The notes below the pieces were generated by a model, which ran no database searches, was not told the origin of the DNA, and saw nothing but the letters and a program-made list of their open reading frames with translations. 64,000 nt of DNA, taken from contig NZ_JABWCU010000005.1 of the NCBI RefSeq assembly GCF_018491765.1, positions 62,001-126,000 on the forward strand. The letters run 5' to 3'. The DNA is from Novosphingobium profundi (GTDB lineage Bacteria > Pseudomonadota > Alphaproteobacteria > Sphingomonadales > Sphingomonadaceae). Below, in pieces: positions 29,569 to 37,741 of this stretch; position 1 is the first letter of the stretch, and each line of letters starts with the position of its first letter. Both the position numbers and the translations under genes were made by a program.

Positions 29569-30222
29569 ATGCCTGCCATGTTCGACAAGGTCATGCATGC
29601 CTGGGAGCACTCGCCCCTCGCCGGGCAGGTGCGCCGGATATCGCCGCGCCAGCTTGATCCCGATTACCTTTTCGACGGCGACGACACCCTGTTCAAGCGC
29701 GTCGTGCGCGGGGCGCGCTGTTATGGCGAGTACGGCTGCGGGAAGGCGACCGGGTGGGTTCTTGCGCATGCCGCCTGCCCGGTGCTGTCGGTGGACACCT
29801 CGGGGCGGGCGGTCGCGCGCGTCGCGCGGGCGAACGCGGCCAACCGGAGGCGCCTGACGATCGCGCAAGTCGATCTCGGCCCGCTCGGGCGTCGGCGTCG
29901 GCCACTCGGCTACGCGCACCGCGCGCAGTTCGCCCATTATGTCGACTTTCTCTGGCACCAACCGGAAAAGCCCGAGGTGGTCCTGATCGACGGCAGTTTC
30001 CGGGTCTGCTGCTTCCTGACCGCACTCGCCCACGCCAGGGAGGGGAGCTATTTGCTTTTCGACGATTACGTGGGCGAGGCACGCTATCGCCTTGTCGAGG
30101 AATACGTGCCCTGTCTCGAGGTCTGTGGGCGGCAGGGGCTGTTCCAAGTCCCGGCGCGCGAGTCGCTCGACCTCCAGCGCCTCGATCAGGACGTCGCGCA
30201 ATTTCGTTTCGTGCTCGATTGA
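29569..30222 (+). CDS. Hypothetical protein with a Rossmann/methyltransferase-like fold
   Basis: 217 aa. 'RCYGEYGCGKATGWVLAH' (near 51-67) resembles the glycine-rich SAM-binding strand-loop-helix in some class I methyltransferases, and 'VVLIDGSFRVCCFLTALAHAREGSYLLFDDY' (near 136-166) resembles their strands 4-5. Cys residues near 148 are unusual for the family. The product is basic in the middle (RRRRPL). There is no signal peptide. It stands alone between the guaA terminator and the microprotein region. An ATG at 29578 is an alternative start. Function and substrate unknown. Confidence 0.6.
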   Translation: MPAMFDKVMHAWEHSPLAGQVRRISPRQLDPDYLFDGDDTLFKRVVRGARCYGEYGCGKATGWVLAHAACPVLSVDTSGRAVARVARANAANRRRLTIAQVDLGPLGRRRRPLGYAHRAQFAHYVDFLWHQPEKPEVVLIDGSFRVCCFLTALAHAREGSYLLFDDYVGEARYRLVEEYVPCLEVCGRQGLFQVPARESLDLQRLDQDVAQFRFVLD

Positions 30223-30573
30223 GTTCCATTCAACCTCGCGAAATGCCGTTTGCCGCGAGCATGGGGCGATCGATGCGGCACCCGCTTGAGCGCTCAAGCA
30301 CCTGACTGCAGCGCGAATTTACTCCGGAATTTGGCGGATTTCAGTGCTTTTCAGAGTTGCGGGGCACGGCCATGGCGTGGCGAGTGATCGTCGCTAGTAC
30401 ATTTTTGCGCAATCTGCCCGAAAGTTTCTTGCAAATCTTGCAAGCAAGATTGTTGCTTTTGGATTTGCGGAAATTTGGCAAGCGCCTATTTGCGCCTCCC
30501 GCGGCCAGCGACAAGCCGATGCTGGCAAGCGACAAAACGAAAAGCACGAAACGTGTTCGCAGGAGTATTGATT
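30223..30573. other. AT-richer promoter region of microprotein copy B
   Basis: No gene seen. From about 30320 the DNA becomes AT-rich. It contains an inverted repeat, AATCTTG (30434-30440) with CAAGATT (30445-30451), which could be a regulator site. It ends with the AGGAG ribosome-binding site (30561-30565) of the microprotein gene. Confidence 0.45.
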
Positions 30574-30654
30574 ATGGCCATTCTTCACCGCACCGTCGGT
30601 GTTGCGGCGGCCCTGGGCACCAGTGCCCTGGTCTTCGCGCTGACCCTGGTCTGA
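30574..30654 (+). CDS. 26-residue single-pass membrane microprotein (copy B)
   Basis: 26 codons with an AGGAG ribosome-binding site 8 nt before the ATG. N-terminus has His5 and Arg6, then a hydrophobic helix. Residues 11-25 read AAALGTSALVFALTL, aligning without gaps to copy A at 27538 (shared frame AAALGxxALxFALTL). Synonymous codons differ between the copies, which points to selection on the protein rather than a recent DNA duplication. A hairpin at 30698-30722 follows. Orphan transcription unit with a long AT-rich upstream region. Function unknown. Confidence 0.7.
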   Translation: MAILHRTVGVAAALGTSALVFALTLV

Positions 30655-30697
30655 TCTTCGATCCGACGTCAGAGTCAAAACACTTCATTACCAGGCA

Positions 30698-30724
30698 AGA
30701 GGCGGTCCGATGGGCCGCCTTTAG
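30698..30724 (+). terminator. Hairpin after microprotein copy B
   Basis: Stem AGGCGGTCC (30700-30708) with GGGCCGCCT (30712-30720), one T-G pair, 3-nt loop GAT, then TTA. Its core (GGCGGTCC ... GGGCCGCC) is shared with the hairpin after copy A at 27450-27471. The T-run is short, so termination may be weaker. Confidence 0.6.
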
Positions 30725-30777
30725 TCGTTTCGGGCCCGGCAATTCGGGAAACACGACGCGTTAAAAGTCGCAGTGGC

Positions 30778-31233
30778 CTAGGCCGGGGCGATGGCCGCTG
30801 GCGGCACGCGCTCAACCGCGCGGCAATGGAAATTGCCCAGCCCGCGCAAGGTTTCGAGCGCGCCGAGGTCGCCGGCCTGGCGGGTTTCGGTTCGGATCGT
30901 CAATTCGCCCGTGCTGCGCGTGAGGGCGGAATCGATCCGGGTGATGCGCCCTTGTTCGTCGCGGCGAGCATCGATCCAGCTGATCGTATCAACGCCGAAT
31001 TCAATCCTTTCGCACGCCGCGCGGCAGGCGCTGGTGAAGCGTCCGTTCTCGGCGCGGCCGTAGATGGCGCCCCGTTCCTCGTCGATGCGGTAGTAGAGCG
31101 TGGTCAGGCCGCGCGCGCTTCGCTGTGACCATTCGAAGACCTGCGAGCCCGGGCATTCGAGGAGATAGGCCGTGCTCTGCGGTGCGCAGCCGCCAAGCAG
31201 GCCCAGCGCGGCAAACGATACGAAGCGCGTCAT
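30778..31233 (-). CDS. Hypothetical lipoprotein
   Basis: 151 aa with a lipoprotein signal (FAALGLLGGCAP, Cys about residue 16). The mature part contains a Cys-x3-Cys pair (SACRAACERIEF) and a single late Cys (NFHCRAV), with a mix of strands and charged turns; no family was recognised. It is likely anchored to the outer membrane facing the periplasm. Transcribed leftward toward microprotein copy B, with about 120 bp between the two stops. Confidence 0.65.
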   Translation of the reverse strand: MTRFVSFAALGLLGGCAPQSTAYLLECPGSQVFEWSQRSARGLTTLYYRIDEERGAIYGRAENGRFTSACRAACERIEFGVDTISWIDARRDEQGRITRIDSALTRSTGELTIRTETRQAGDLGALETLRGLGNFHCRAVERVPPAAIAPA

Positions 31234-31342
31234 CGGGTCGTCTCCCCCCCCGTGGAAGAGGGGAGGCTAGCCGACCAAGGTTAGCCGATAGCTGCAGGGG
31301 GCGCTAGGAAGACGCGCGTAGTCCGCCGTCCGCCCGGGCGGC

Positions 31343-31747
31343 TCACTTGGCCTTCTTGTAGGGGACGAACTTGTCGAGCGCGACGAAGCCGTTCCACATG
31401 CCCGGCGCCATGCGGTCGCGCAGCTGGACGGTGTCCACGCTGCACAGCTGTGAACCCCACAAGCGGGTGACGAGGATGTCGTCGTCGTCGAGCCGTTCGG
31501 GGTTTCTGGGCCGATTGACGTAGAGCGTGCTCCCCACGCGGTAGACAATCGCGGTCTTCTTGATGACGGTGGTGTCGGTGGTGCCGGAATGGGGAATGCA
31601 ATTGACCGGCTCGCCCGCAGTGCGTCCTTCGAGCATCTTGGCGAGTTGCTCTTCGCCGGTGAGCTGGGGCTTGGCCATCGCGGCCGGGGCAAAGGCCAGG
31701 CTGGCGGCGGCGATCGCGATGGTGCATGCGGCGGACGTGGATTTCAT
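31343..31747 (-). CDS. Secreted hypothetical protein
   Basis: 134 aa with a clear signal peptide (1-25, ending PAAMA). The mature protein has two cysteines (VNCIPHSG and QLCSVDTV) that could form a disulfide, the patterns 'YRVGSTLYVNRPRNPERLDDDDILVTR', and a Lys-rich end. Proteins of this form are frequent in sphingomonads as unnamed periplasmic proteins; no function can be given. The frame is open far upstream but that part is antisense-like read-through into tldD. Confidence 0.68.
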   Translation of the reverse strand: MKSTSAACTIAIAAASLAFAPAAMAKPQLTGEEQLAKMLEGRTAGEPVNCIPHSGTTDTTVIKKTAIVYRVGSTLYVNRPRNPERLDDDDILVTRLWGSQLCSVDTVQLRDRMAPGMWNGFVALDKFVPYKKAK

Positions 31748-31869
31748 GGTTCTCGACTCCAAGTGCCTTCCCCTTGTTCCCCGCCATCCTAGGCGGGGCT
31801 TCTGAACCCAGGCTGACCGGATCGAGGTGACCGGCGCCGTTTCCGGCGAGCGGTGGGCGATTCGGGCCC

Positions 31870-33291
31870 TCAGGCGGTTCCGCCGACCGTCAGGCCTTCG
31901 ACCACGAGCGTGGGCTGGCCCACGCCCGCAGGCACGCTCTGCCCGCCCTTGCCGCACACGCCGATGCCGCGGTCGAGCTCTAGATCGTTGCCGATGCCGG
32001 TTACGCGGGTCAGAACCGAAGGGCCGTCGCCGATGATCGTCGCGCCCTTGATCGGCGCGCCCAGCTTGCCGTTCTCGACCATGTAGGCCTCGGTGCACGA
32101 AAACACGAACTTGCCCGACACGATGTCGACCTGACCGCCACCGAAGTTCTTGGTGTAGATGCCCTTCTTGACCCGGCTGAGCAGTTCGGCGGGATCGTCG
32201 CGGCCCGATTTCATGAACGTGTTGGTCATGCGCGGCATCGGCGCGTGGGCGTAGCTTTCGCGTCGGCCGTTGCCGGTGGGCGCGACGCCCATCAGGCGCG
32301 CGTTGAGGCGGTCCTGCATGTAGCCCTTGAGGATGCCGTCCTCGATCAGCACGGTTTCCTGGGTGGGGGTACCCTCGTCGTCGATCGAGAGCGACCCGCG
32401 CCGGTCGGCGATCGAGCCGTCGTCGACGATGGTGACCCCGGGCGCGGCGACACGCTCGCCGATCCGTCCTGAGAAGGCCGAGGTGCCCTTGCGGTTGAAG
32501 TCGCCCTCGAGGCCGTGGCCGACTGCCTCGTGGAGGATCACGCCGGGCCAGCCCGGGGCCATGATCACGGTCATTTCGCCAGCCGGCGCATCGATGCTCT
32601 CGAGGTTGACCAGCGCCTGTTCGAGCGCGCCGTCGATCGCCTGGTTCCAGTTCTCGGGGCGGAACAGGTCGTCGTAGAGCCAGCGCCCGCCCATGCCGAA
32701 CGAACCGGTCTCGCGCCTTCCGTTGCTTTCCGCGACGATCGAGACCGAAAGGCGCACCAGCGGGCGCACGTCGGTAGCGATGAAGCCGTCGGGGCGCACG
32801 ATCTCGACCACCGACCACGAGCCCGAGAGGCTGGCGCTGACTTGCGCCACCCGGGGATCGCGCGCGCGGGCGGCCGCGTCGATCGTCTCGAGCAGCTTCA
32901 CTTTTTCGCCAAAGCCCACCAGGTCGAGCGGCGAGGCGTCGGTGTAGAGATGGCGGTTGCTCTTGAGCGGGGCGGGGGCCTTTGGGCCACGTGCGGGATC
33001 GAGCAGTTGCAGCGTCTCGCCGGCGCGGCGGATGGCCTTGGCCGAAATCTCGTTGGCGTGGGCGAAGCCGGTCATCTCGCCCGACACGCCGCGCAGGCCG
33101 AAGCCTGCGTCGCGCGAATAGTCGGCGGTCTTGAGCCGGCCGTCGTCGAAGCCGAAGGCCTCGCTCGCCACGAACTGCATGTAGAGTTCGCCGTCCTCGC
33201 AGGTGCGCAGCGTTTCGGCGGCGAGCGCCTGCGCCTCTTCGGGTGAGAGATGGCGGTAGAGCAGCGAGCGGGGGTCAGCGGAAGACGACAT
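31870..33291 (-). CDS. tldD: Metalloprotease TldD
   Basis: 473 aa. TldD forms a heterodimer with PmbA (TldE) that degrades unfolded peptides and can process modified peptides and antitoxins. The zinc motif HExxxH is HEAVGHGLEGD, with 'RRGSLSIDDEGTPTQETVLIEDGILKGYMQDR' and the C-terminal 'GGGQVDIVSGKFVFSCTEAYMVENGKLGAPIKG' typical of the family. Its partner pmbA is at 53240-54586, 20 kb away. No RiPP precursor gene was seen next to either. Confidence 0.95.
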   Translation of the reverse strand: MSSSADPRSLLYRHLSPEEAQALAAETLRTCEDGELYMQFVASEAFGFDDGRLKTADYSRDAGFGLRGVSGEMTGFAHANEISAKAIRRAGETLQLLDPARGPKAPAPLKSNRHLYTDASPLDLVGFGEKVKLLETIDAAARARDPRVAQVSASLSGSWSVVEIVRPDGFIATDVRPLVRLSVSIVAESNGRRETGSFGMGGRWLYDDLFRPENWNQAIDGALEQALVNLESIDAPAGEMTVIMAPGWPGVILHEAVGHGLEGDFNRKGTSAFSGRIGERVAAPGVTIVDDGSIADRRGSLSIDDEGTPTQETVLIEDGILKGYMQDRLNARLMGVAPTGNGRRESYAHAPMPRMTNTFMKSGRDDPAELLSRVKKGIYTKNFGGGQVDIVSGKFVFSCTEAYMVENGKLGAPIKGATIIGDGPSVLTRVTGIGNDLELDRGIGVCGKGGQSVPAGVGQPTLVVEGLTVGGTA

Positions 33292-33381
33292 CGTGCCGAT
33301 ATAGGCGCGCGCGGGCCGTTGCGAAAGGTCGCAAGGCGCATTGCACGCGATTCGCCGTGAAGGCCGCCCCCCGCAGGGCGG

Positions 33382-33732
33382 CTAGTTGTACGTGAAGGCG
33401 GTCACGACGTCGTGGCGCGTCTCGCACTTGAACGTCATCTTCTTGATCTTGGTGGTGCCGTCCTTCTGGCGCAGCGCGACGTCGACTTGCGCGCGCACGG
33501 CGGCGCGGCCGTCGTCCTTCTTGTCGGTGTCCTCGACCTTGCGCATCGAAACGTCGACGGCGCCGAGTTTCTCGCCGCGCACCTTGGCCTCCTTCATGCA
33601 GGCGGCGACAGCGGTGTCGCGCGCGTCGGCGTCGGCGGACATGGAGTCCTGGGCGAGGGCGTGGTTGCTGAGGGCAAGTCCCAGCAGCAGCGCTTTCGCG
33701 CTCACGTAGGTCATCCAGCGATCGTAACGCAT
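33382..33732 (-). CDS. Secreted hypothetical protein
   Basis: 116 aa from ATG 33732 (a second ATG at 33714). A signal peptide, 'AKALLLGLALSNHALAQ', is followed by an Asp-rich start and a domain with two cysteines (AACMKEAKVRG and TFKCETRHD). It is rich in Lys/Asp and shows 'RAQVDVALRQKDGTTKIKKMTF', suggesting a small beta-rich periplasmic protein. Family unknown. It lies 90 bp upstream of tldD on the same strand. Confidence 0.65.
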   Translation of the reverse strand: MRYDRWMTYVSAKALLLGLALSNHALAQDSMSADADARDTAVAACMKEAKVRGEKLGAVDVSMRKVEDTDKKDDGRAAVRAQVDVALRQKDGTTKIKKMTFKCETRHDVVTAFTYN

Positions 33733-33912
33733 TCTAGCCTCCATTCTCGGGCGGGAATGCGCGGACATTGTGCTGTCTCGGGAGCTACGCCTATCGGGGC
33801 CGGCCCGAGTAGCGTACGGCGACAACCCTTGGCGGGCACGGCTCAAGTTCTTGGCGGGCCGCAGGATTCGGAAACTGGAAAAGGGCCGGTGCGAAGCCGG
33901 CCCGGGTTGCCC

Positions 33913-34110
33913 TCAGGCCGCCTGCTGGTCGGCCGGGCCGCCCTTGAGCACGAAGCGGCGGTCGCAATAGCCGCACTCGACGTAGCCCTTCTCGTCGATC
34001 TCGAGCCAGACCCGGGGATGGCCAAGAGCGGCTCCGCCACGGATGTCGGTGGCCCCGTCGCAGGAGACGCGGTGGGAATCGGTGAATACGGTTTCGGGCG
34101 CGTTCGTCAT
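33913..34110 (-). CDS. Small zinc-finger (CHCC) protein
   Basis: 65 aa. Cys17 (RVSCDG), a His ([11 protein letters not shown]) and the pair CGYC (46-49) followed by DRRFVLKGG match the zf-CHCC family, the bacterial relatives of mitochondrial complex I subunit NDUFS6. It probably binds one zinc. By homology it may help complex I assembly; the NDUFAF7-like methyltransferase at 16546 is a second complex I-related homologue in this window. Divergent from the ABC ATPase gene. Confidence 0.8.
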   Translation of the reverse strand: MTNAPETVFTDSHRVSCDGATDIRGGAALGHPRVWLEIDEKGYVECGYCDRRFVLKGGPADQQAA

Positions 34111-34285
34111 GAACCGTGCCTCTATCAGCGAGTTGTTTCGATTTCCAGCGCCAAACATGCACTTTGTACCCGTGCGGCATCGCGTTTCTACCGCAGGTCT
34201 GGGGCAGGGTGGCCTCGGGGCAATGGCCTTCCCGGTGCGCGCTCGGGACTTTACCTTGTCGCAAAGCTGGCCCACATGGGGCCGC

Positions 34286-35239
34286 ATGACTGCTTCCTCC
34301 CCGGCTTCCAGCCCCGCCATCTCCATCCGTGATCTCGTCAAGCGATATGCCGCAGTCGGCAAGGCCGAGGCCAAGCTGGCCCTGAAGGGCGTCAGCTTCG
34401 ACGTTCCGCAGGGCGAGATCTTCGGCCTGCTCGGACCCAACGGGGCGGGCAAGTCGACCCTGATCAACATCATGGCCGGGCTTGTGCGCAAGACCTCGGG
34501 TACGGTCGATATCTGGGGGCACGACATCGACCGCGACCAGCGCAACGCCAAGCGTGCGATCGGCATCGTGCCGCAGGAAATCGTCTTCGATCCCTTCTTC
34601 ACTCCCTTCGAGGTGCTCGAGAATCAGGCGGGCTTCTACGGTATCACCAAGCATCTGCGCCGTTCCGAGGAACTGCTGCGCGCGGTCCACCTGGCCGACA
34701 AGCGCGATGCCTATGCGCGCAGCCTGTCGGGAGGCATGAAGCGGCGTCTGCTCATTGCCAAGGCGCTGGTGCACCAGCCTCCGGTGCTCGTACTCGACGA
34801 GCCGACGGCGGGCGTCGACGTGGAATTGCGGCGTCAGCTCTGGGAACTGGTGCAGGAGATGAACCGTGAGGGCGTGACGATCGTCCTCACCACCCACTAT
34901 CTCGAGGAAGCCGAGGAGCTGTGCGACCGCATCGCGATCATCAACCACGGCGAACTGATCACCAACAAGCCGACCCGCGACCTGGTCGGCATGGCGCGCG
35001 AGAAGGTGCTGTTGCTGACGCTCGACAAGCCGGTTGCCGCGCTTCCCGATCATCCCGGCTTCATCAAGTGTCGCCAGGTCGGCGAGAACGGGCTCGAGAT
35101 TACCTACGACAAGGACCGCACGAATGCGGGCGAGCTGCTTTCCGCGCTTCAGGCGCAAGGGCTGTCGGTGATCGACGTGACAACGCGCGAGGCGGATCTC
35201 GAGGATGTCTTTGTCAGCCTGACGGCTTCGGCGCTCTGA
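34286..35239 (+). CDS. ABC transporter ATP-binding protein (ABC-2 type, YadG/CcmA-like)
   Basis: 317 aa from ATG 34286. Walker [10 protein letters not shown], signature LSGGMKRRL, Walker [13 protein letters not shown] and the switch His (TTHYLEEAE) are all intact. The C-terminal domain ends '[17 protein letters not shown]', as in ATPases that drive ABC-2 exporters. No permease gene lies on either side: the next genes are a zinc-ribbon protein and nadB, so its membrane partner must be elsewhere. The substrate is unknown. The long frame before 34286 overlaps the divergent zinc-finger gene and is not used. Confidence 0.88.
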   Translation: MTASSPASSPAISIRDLVKRYAAVGKAEAKLALKGVSFDVPQGEIFGLLGPNGAGKSTLINIMAGLVRKTSGTVDIWGHDIDRDQRNAKRAIGIVPQEIVFDPFFTPFEVLENQAGFYGITKHLRRSEELLRAVHLADKRDAYARSLSGGMKRRLLIAKALVHQPPVLVLDEPTAGVDVELRRQLWELVQEMNREGVTIVLTTHYLEEAEELCDRIAIINHGELITNKPTRDLVGMAREKVLLLTLDKPVAALPDHPGFIKCRQVGENGLEITYDKDRTNAGELLSALQAQGLSVIDVTTREADLEDVFVSLTASAL

Positions 35240-35285
35240 ACACGGGCGCGGGCTTTGGTCCCGCGCGCCGGTGAGCGGCAGCGCC

Positions 35286-35474
35286 TCACTTCGGTGTCGG
35301 TGTGGCGCCCTGGGGTTCGTCGTCCAGCCAATCCTTTAGCCAGACGTTCTTCTTGCGACGGCGAATCGGGGCGTTGCACTGCGTGCAGGTGGAAACGAAG
35401 TGCTTGCCGTCCCATTGCGCGTGCTCGCGATCGGGCGTGTGCCGGTTGAGCCAGCACAGGGGAATGGCGCTAAT
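35286..35474 (-). CDS. Small zinc-ribbon-like protein, start uncertain
   Basis: The last 62 codons look coding: CWLNRHTPDREHAQWDG, then CTQCNAPIRRRKKNVW. The 'RHxPDRxxxxWDGxxxVSxCxxC' layout recalls small one-zinc proteins common in sphingomonads. No ATG, GTG or TTG sits at the expected place. An AAGGAG (35479-35484) lies 4 nt before an ATT at 35474, so a rare AUU start is possible. Otherwise the ATG at 35513 adds 13 basic, unlikely residues. Divergent from nadB. Confidence 0.5.
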   Translation of the reverse strand: MSAIPLCWLNRHTPDREHAQWDGKHFVSTCTQCNAPIRRRKKNVWLKDWLDDEPQGATPTPK

Positions 35475-35857
35475 CGTTCTCCTTCTGGATGTGGATGCTT
35501 TGGTTCTGGTCATAATTGCTGCAATTCTCGATCTACGGCGGTCATCAGCCATTCCTGTCCACGGACGGGAAGCGGCGTTCGGCAATGCGTATAGGTTTGG
35601 AATTCCGAACTATTGGGAGTGCAATTCAGAATCTTGTTTCTAAACGGTTTTTGGGACCGAAGCTGCGCCTGCACGACGAAGTGTGAGCGAAGACGTCCAT
35701 TTTGCTGACCCGAAAGCGATGCGACAATCGGTTGTACTGGATTAGCTCCAGTTTGATTGGAAATATCTATATTGGTTCCGATTCTGCAATGCAACAAAAG
35801 ACATCTGCGTAAGCCAGATATCTTGCGAATGTTGCGCCGCCCCGGCAAGGAGGCGCG
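35475..35857. other. AT-rich gap upstream of nadB
   Basis: No gene seen. The region from about 35580 to 35830 is AT-rich and probably holds promoters for nadB and the divergent zinc-ribbon gene. It ends with the AAGGAGG ribosome-binding site of nadB. Confidence 0.45.
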
Positions 35858-37456
35858 ATGCAGGATAATGCCACAAGTAACGCGCCTTATGACGTCATCG
35901 TGATTGGCTCGGGCGCCGCGGGTCTCACCGCGGCGCTGGCGCTCGCCGAGCGCCTCCGGGTCCTGGTCCTGGCCAAGGGTGGACTGGACGGCGGATCGAC
36001 GGCCTGGGCGCAAGGCGGAATTGCCGCCGTTCTCGACCAGGGCGACACGTTCGAGGAACACATCCACGATACGATGGTCGCCGGAGCCGGGTTGAACCGG
36101 CGCGAGACCGTGGAGTTCGTGATCGAGCGGGCACCGCATGCGATTGCCCGCCTGCTTGATCTGGGCGTACCGTTCAACACCGAGGGCGGCGAGCTGCACC
36201 TCACGCGCGAGGGGGGGCATTCGCACCGCCGCATCGTCCACGTCAACGATGCCACCGGCTGGGCGGTGCAGGAGGCGCTGCTGCGCGCGGCGCACGCCAA
36301 TCCGAACATCACGCTCCTGCCGGGGCGTTCGTGCATCGACCTGATCACCGGGCGCCACGAGGAACGCTATTCGGGTTCGGGCCGGGTCTGGGGTGTCTAC
36401 GCGCTCGACGAAGTGAGCGGCAAAGTCGAGGCGCACACGGCACGCGCGACGATCCTGGCGACCGGTGGGGCCGGGCGCGTCTACCAGTTCAGCACCGCGC
36501 CGCGCGGGGCGACCGGAGATGGCATCGCCATGGCCTGGCGCGCGGGCGCGCGCGTCTCGAACATGGAGATGATGCAGTTCCACCCGACCTGCCTCTATAA
36601 CCTGGAGGTCAAGAACTTCCTCATTACCGAGGCGGTGCGCGGCGAGGGCGGCCATCTCAGGCACCCGGTGACCGGGCACCGCTTCATGCCTGACTACGAC
36701 GCACGCGCCGAACTTGCCCCGCGCGACATCGTGGCGCGCGCGATCGATGACCAGATCAAGCGCTACGGCCTCGATTTCGTGCATCTCGACATCAGCCACA
36801 AGCCGCCCGAATTCGTGCGCGAGCATTTCCCCAACATCCACGAGAAGCTGCTTTCGCTCGGCATCGACATGACGAAGGAGCCGATCCCGGTGGTGCCCGC
36901 GCAGCACTACACTTGTGGAGGCGTGCTGATCGATCTCGACGGCAAGACCGACCTGCCCGGGCTCTACGCGGCGGGCGAGTGCACCGAGAGTGGCCTGCAC
37001 GGGGCCAATCGCCTCGCGTCCAATTCGCTGCTCGAATGCTTCGTGTTCGGCGATGCGGCGGCGAGCCACATCCTCGACCACTGGGACGCCTTCGACGCGC
37101 CGCCGCCGGTACGCGGCTGGGACGCGAGCCGGGTGACCGATTCCGACGAGGAAGTCGTCATCAAGCAGAACTGGACCGAGATCCGTCGCTTCATGTGGAA
37201 CTACGTGGGGATCGTGCGCACGACCAAGCGGCTCGAGCGCGCCATGCACCGCATCCAGATGCTGAATGGCGAGATCGAGGAATACTACCGCCACTTCCGC
37301 GTTTCGACCGATCTCATCGAGCTGCGCAACCTGCTCCAGTCCGCCGAGCTGATCGTGCGTTCGGCGCTTCGGCGCAGCGAGAGCCGCGGACTGCACTTCA
37401 CGCTCGACTTCCCCGCGACCGGGGCCGAGCCTCACGACACGGTGCTCGTCCCCTGA
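35858..37456 (+). CDS. nadB: L-aspartate oxidase
   Basis: 532 aa flavoprotein that oxidises L-aspartate to iminoaspartate, the first step of de novo NAD synthesis. The FAD-binding GSGAAGLTAAL is at 18-28; 'GGSTAWAQGGIAA', 'MMQFHPTCLY', 'HYTCGGVLIDLDG' and 'GLHGANRLASNSLLECFVFG' are typical. The C-terminal helical domain ends near 515. A strong AAGGAGG ribosome-binding site precedes the ATG. nadA and nadC are not in the window. Confidence 0.96.
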   Translation: MQDNATSNAPYDVIVIGSGAAGLTAALALAERLRVLVLAKGGLDGGSTAWAQGGIAAVLDQGDTFEEHIHDTMVAGAGLNRRETVEFVIERAPHAIARLLDLGVPFNTEGGELHLTREGGHSHRRIVHVNDATGWAVQEALLRAAHANPNITLLPGRSCIDLITGRHEERYSGSGRVWGVYALDEVSGKVEAHTARATILATGGAGRVYQFSTAPRGATGDGIAMAWRAGARVSNMEMMQFHPTCLYNLEVKNFLITEAVRGEGGHLRHPVTGHRFMPDYDARAELAPRDIVARAIDDQIKRYGLDFVHLDISHKPPEFVREHFPNIHEKLLSLGIDMTKEPIPVVPAQHYTCGGVLIDLDGKTDLPGLYAAGECTESGLHGANRLASNSLLECFVFGDAAASHILDHWDAFDAPPPVRGWDASRVTDSDEEVVIKQNWTEIRRFMWNYVGIVRTTKRLERAMHRIQMLNGEIEEYYRHFRVSTDLIELRNLLQSAELIVRSALRRSESRGLHFTLDFPATGAEPHDTVLVP

Positions 37457-37495
37457 GGCTGGGCCGGGTGATCCGGGCCGTCCGGCCCTGCGGGA

Positions 37496-37741
37496 TCACA
37501 TCCCGATGTGGAGCACGTGGCCGAGGAAAATCAGCACCATCGCGCCCAGGATCGAGGCAAGGCAGCCGGCGCGGTTGAAGTCGCGGCTCCCGCGTGAGGT
37601 GACGAGGCCGGCGACCAGCGAGCCGCCGATGCCCAGCAGGATCGTCGCGATCCACGACATCGGTACGTCGCCGGGATAGAAGAAGCGGGCGAGAATGCCG
37701 ATGACGAGGCCGCTGATGATGGCGCCGATGATGTTGAACAT
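37496..37741 (-). CDS. GlsB/YeaQ/YmgE family membrane protein
   Basis: 81 aa with three membrane segments (about 3-20, 28-48, 59-77). The family start 'IIGAIISGLVIGILARFFYPG' and a central GIGGSLVAGLV are seen. These small transglycosylase-associated proteins are linked to stress responses; the mechanism is unknown. AAGGAG ribosome-binding site 7 nt before the ATG. Convergent with nadB. Confidence 0.88.
   Translation of the reverse strand: MFNIIGAIISGLVIGILARFFYPGDVPMSWIATILLGIGGSLVAGLVTSRGSRDFNRAGCLASILGAMVLIFLGHVLHIGM

Noticed and set aside
31870..33291. A RiPP (microcin-like) cluster around tldD
   Set aside because: The neighbours are ordinary secreted proteins and a zinc finger; no precursor, cyclodehydratase or exporter gene is present.
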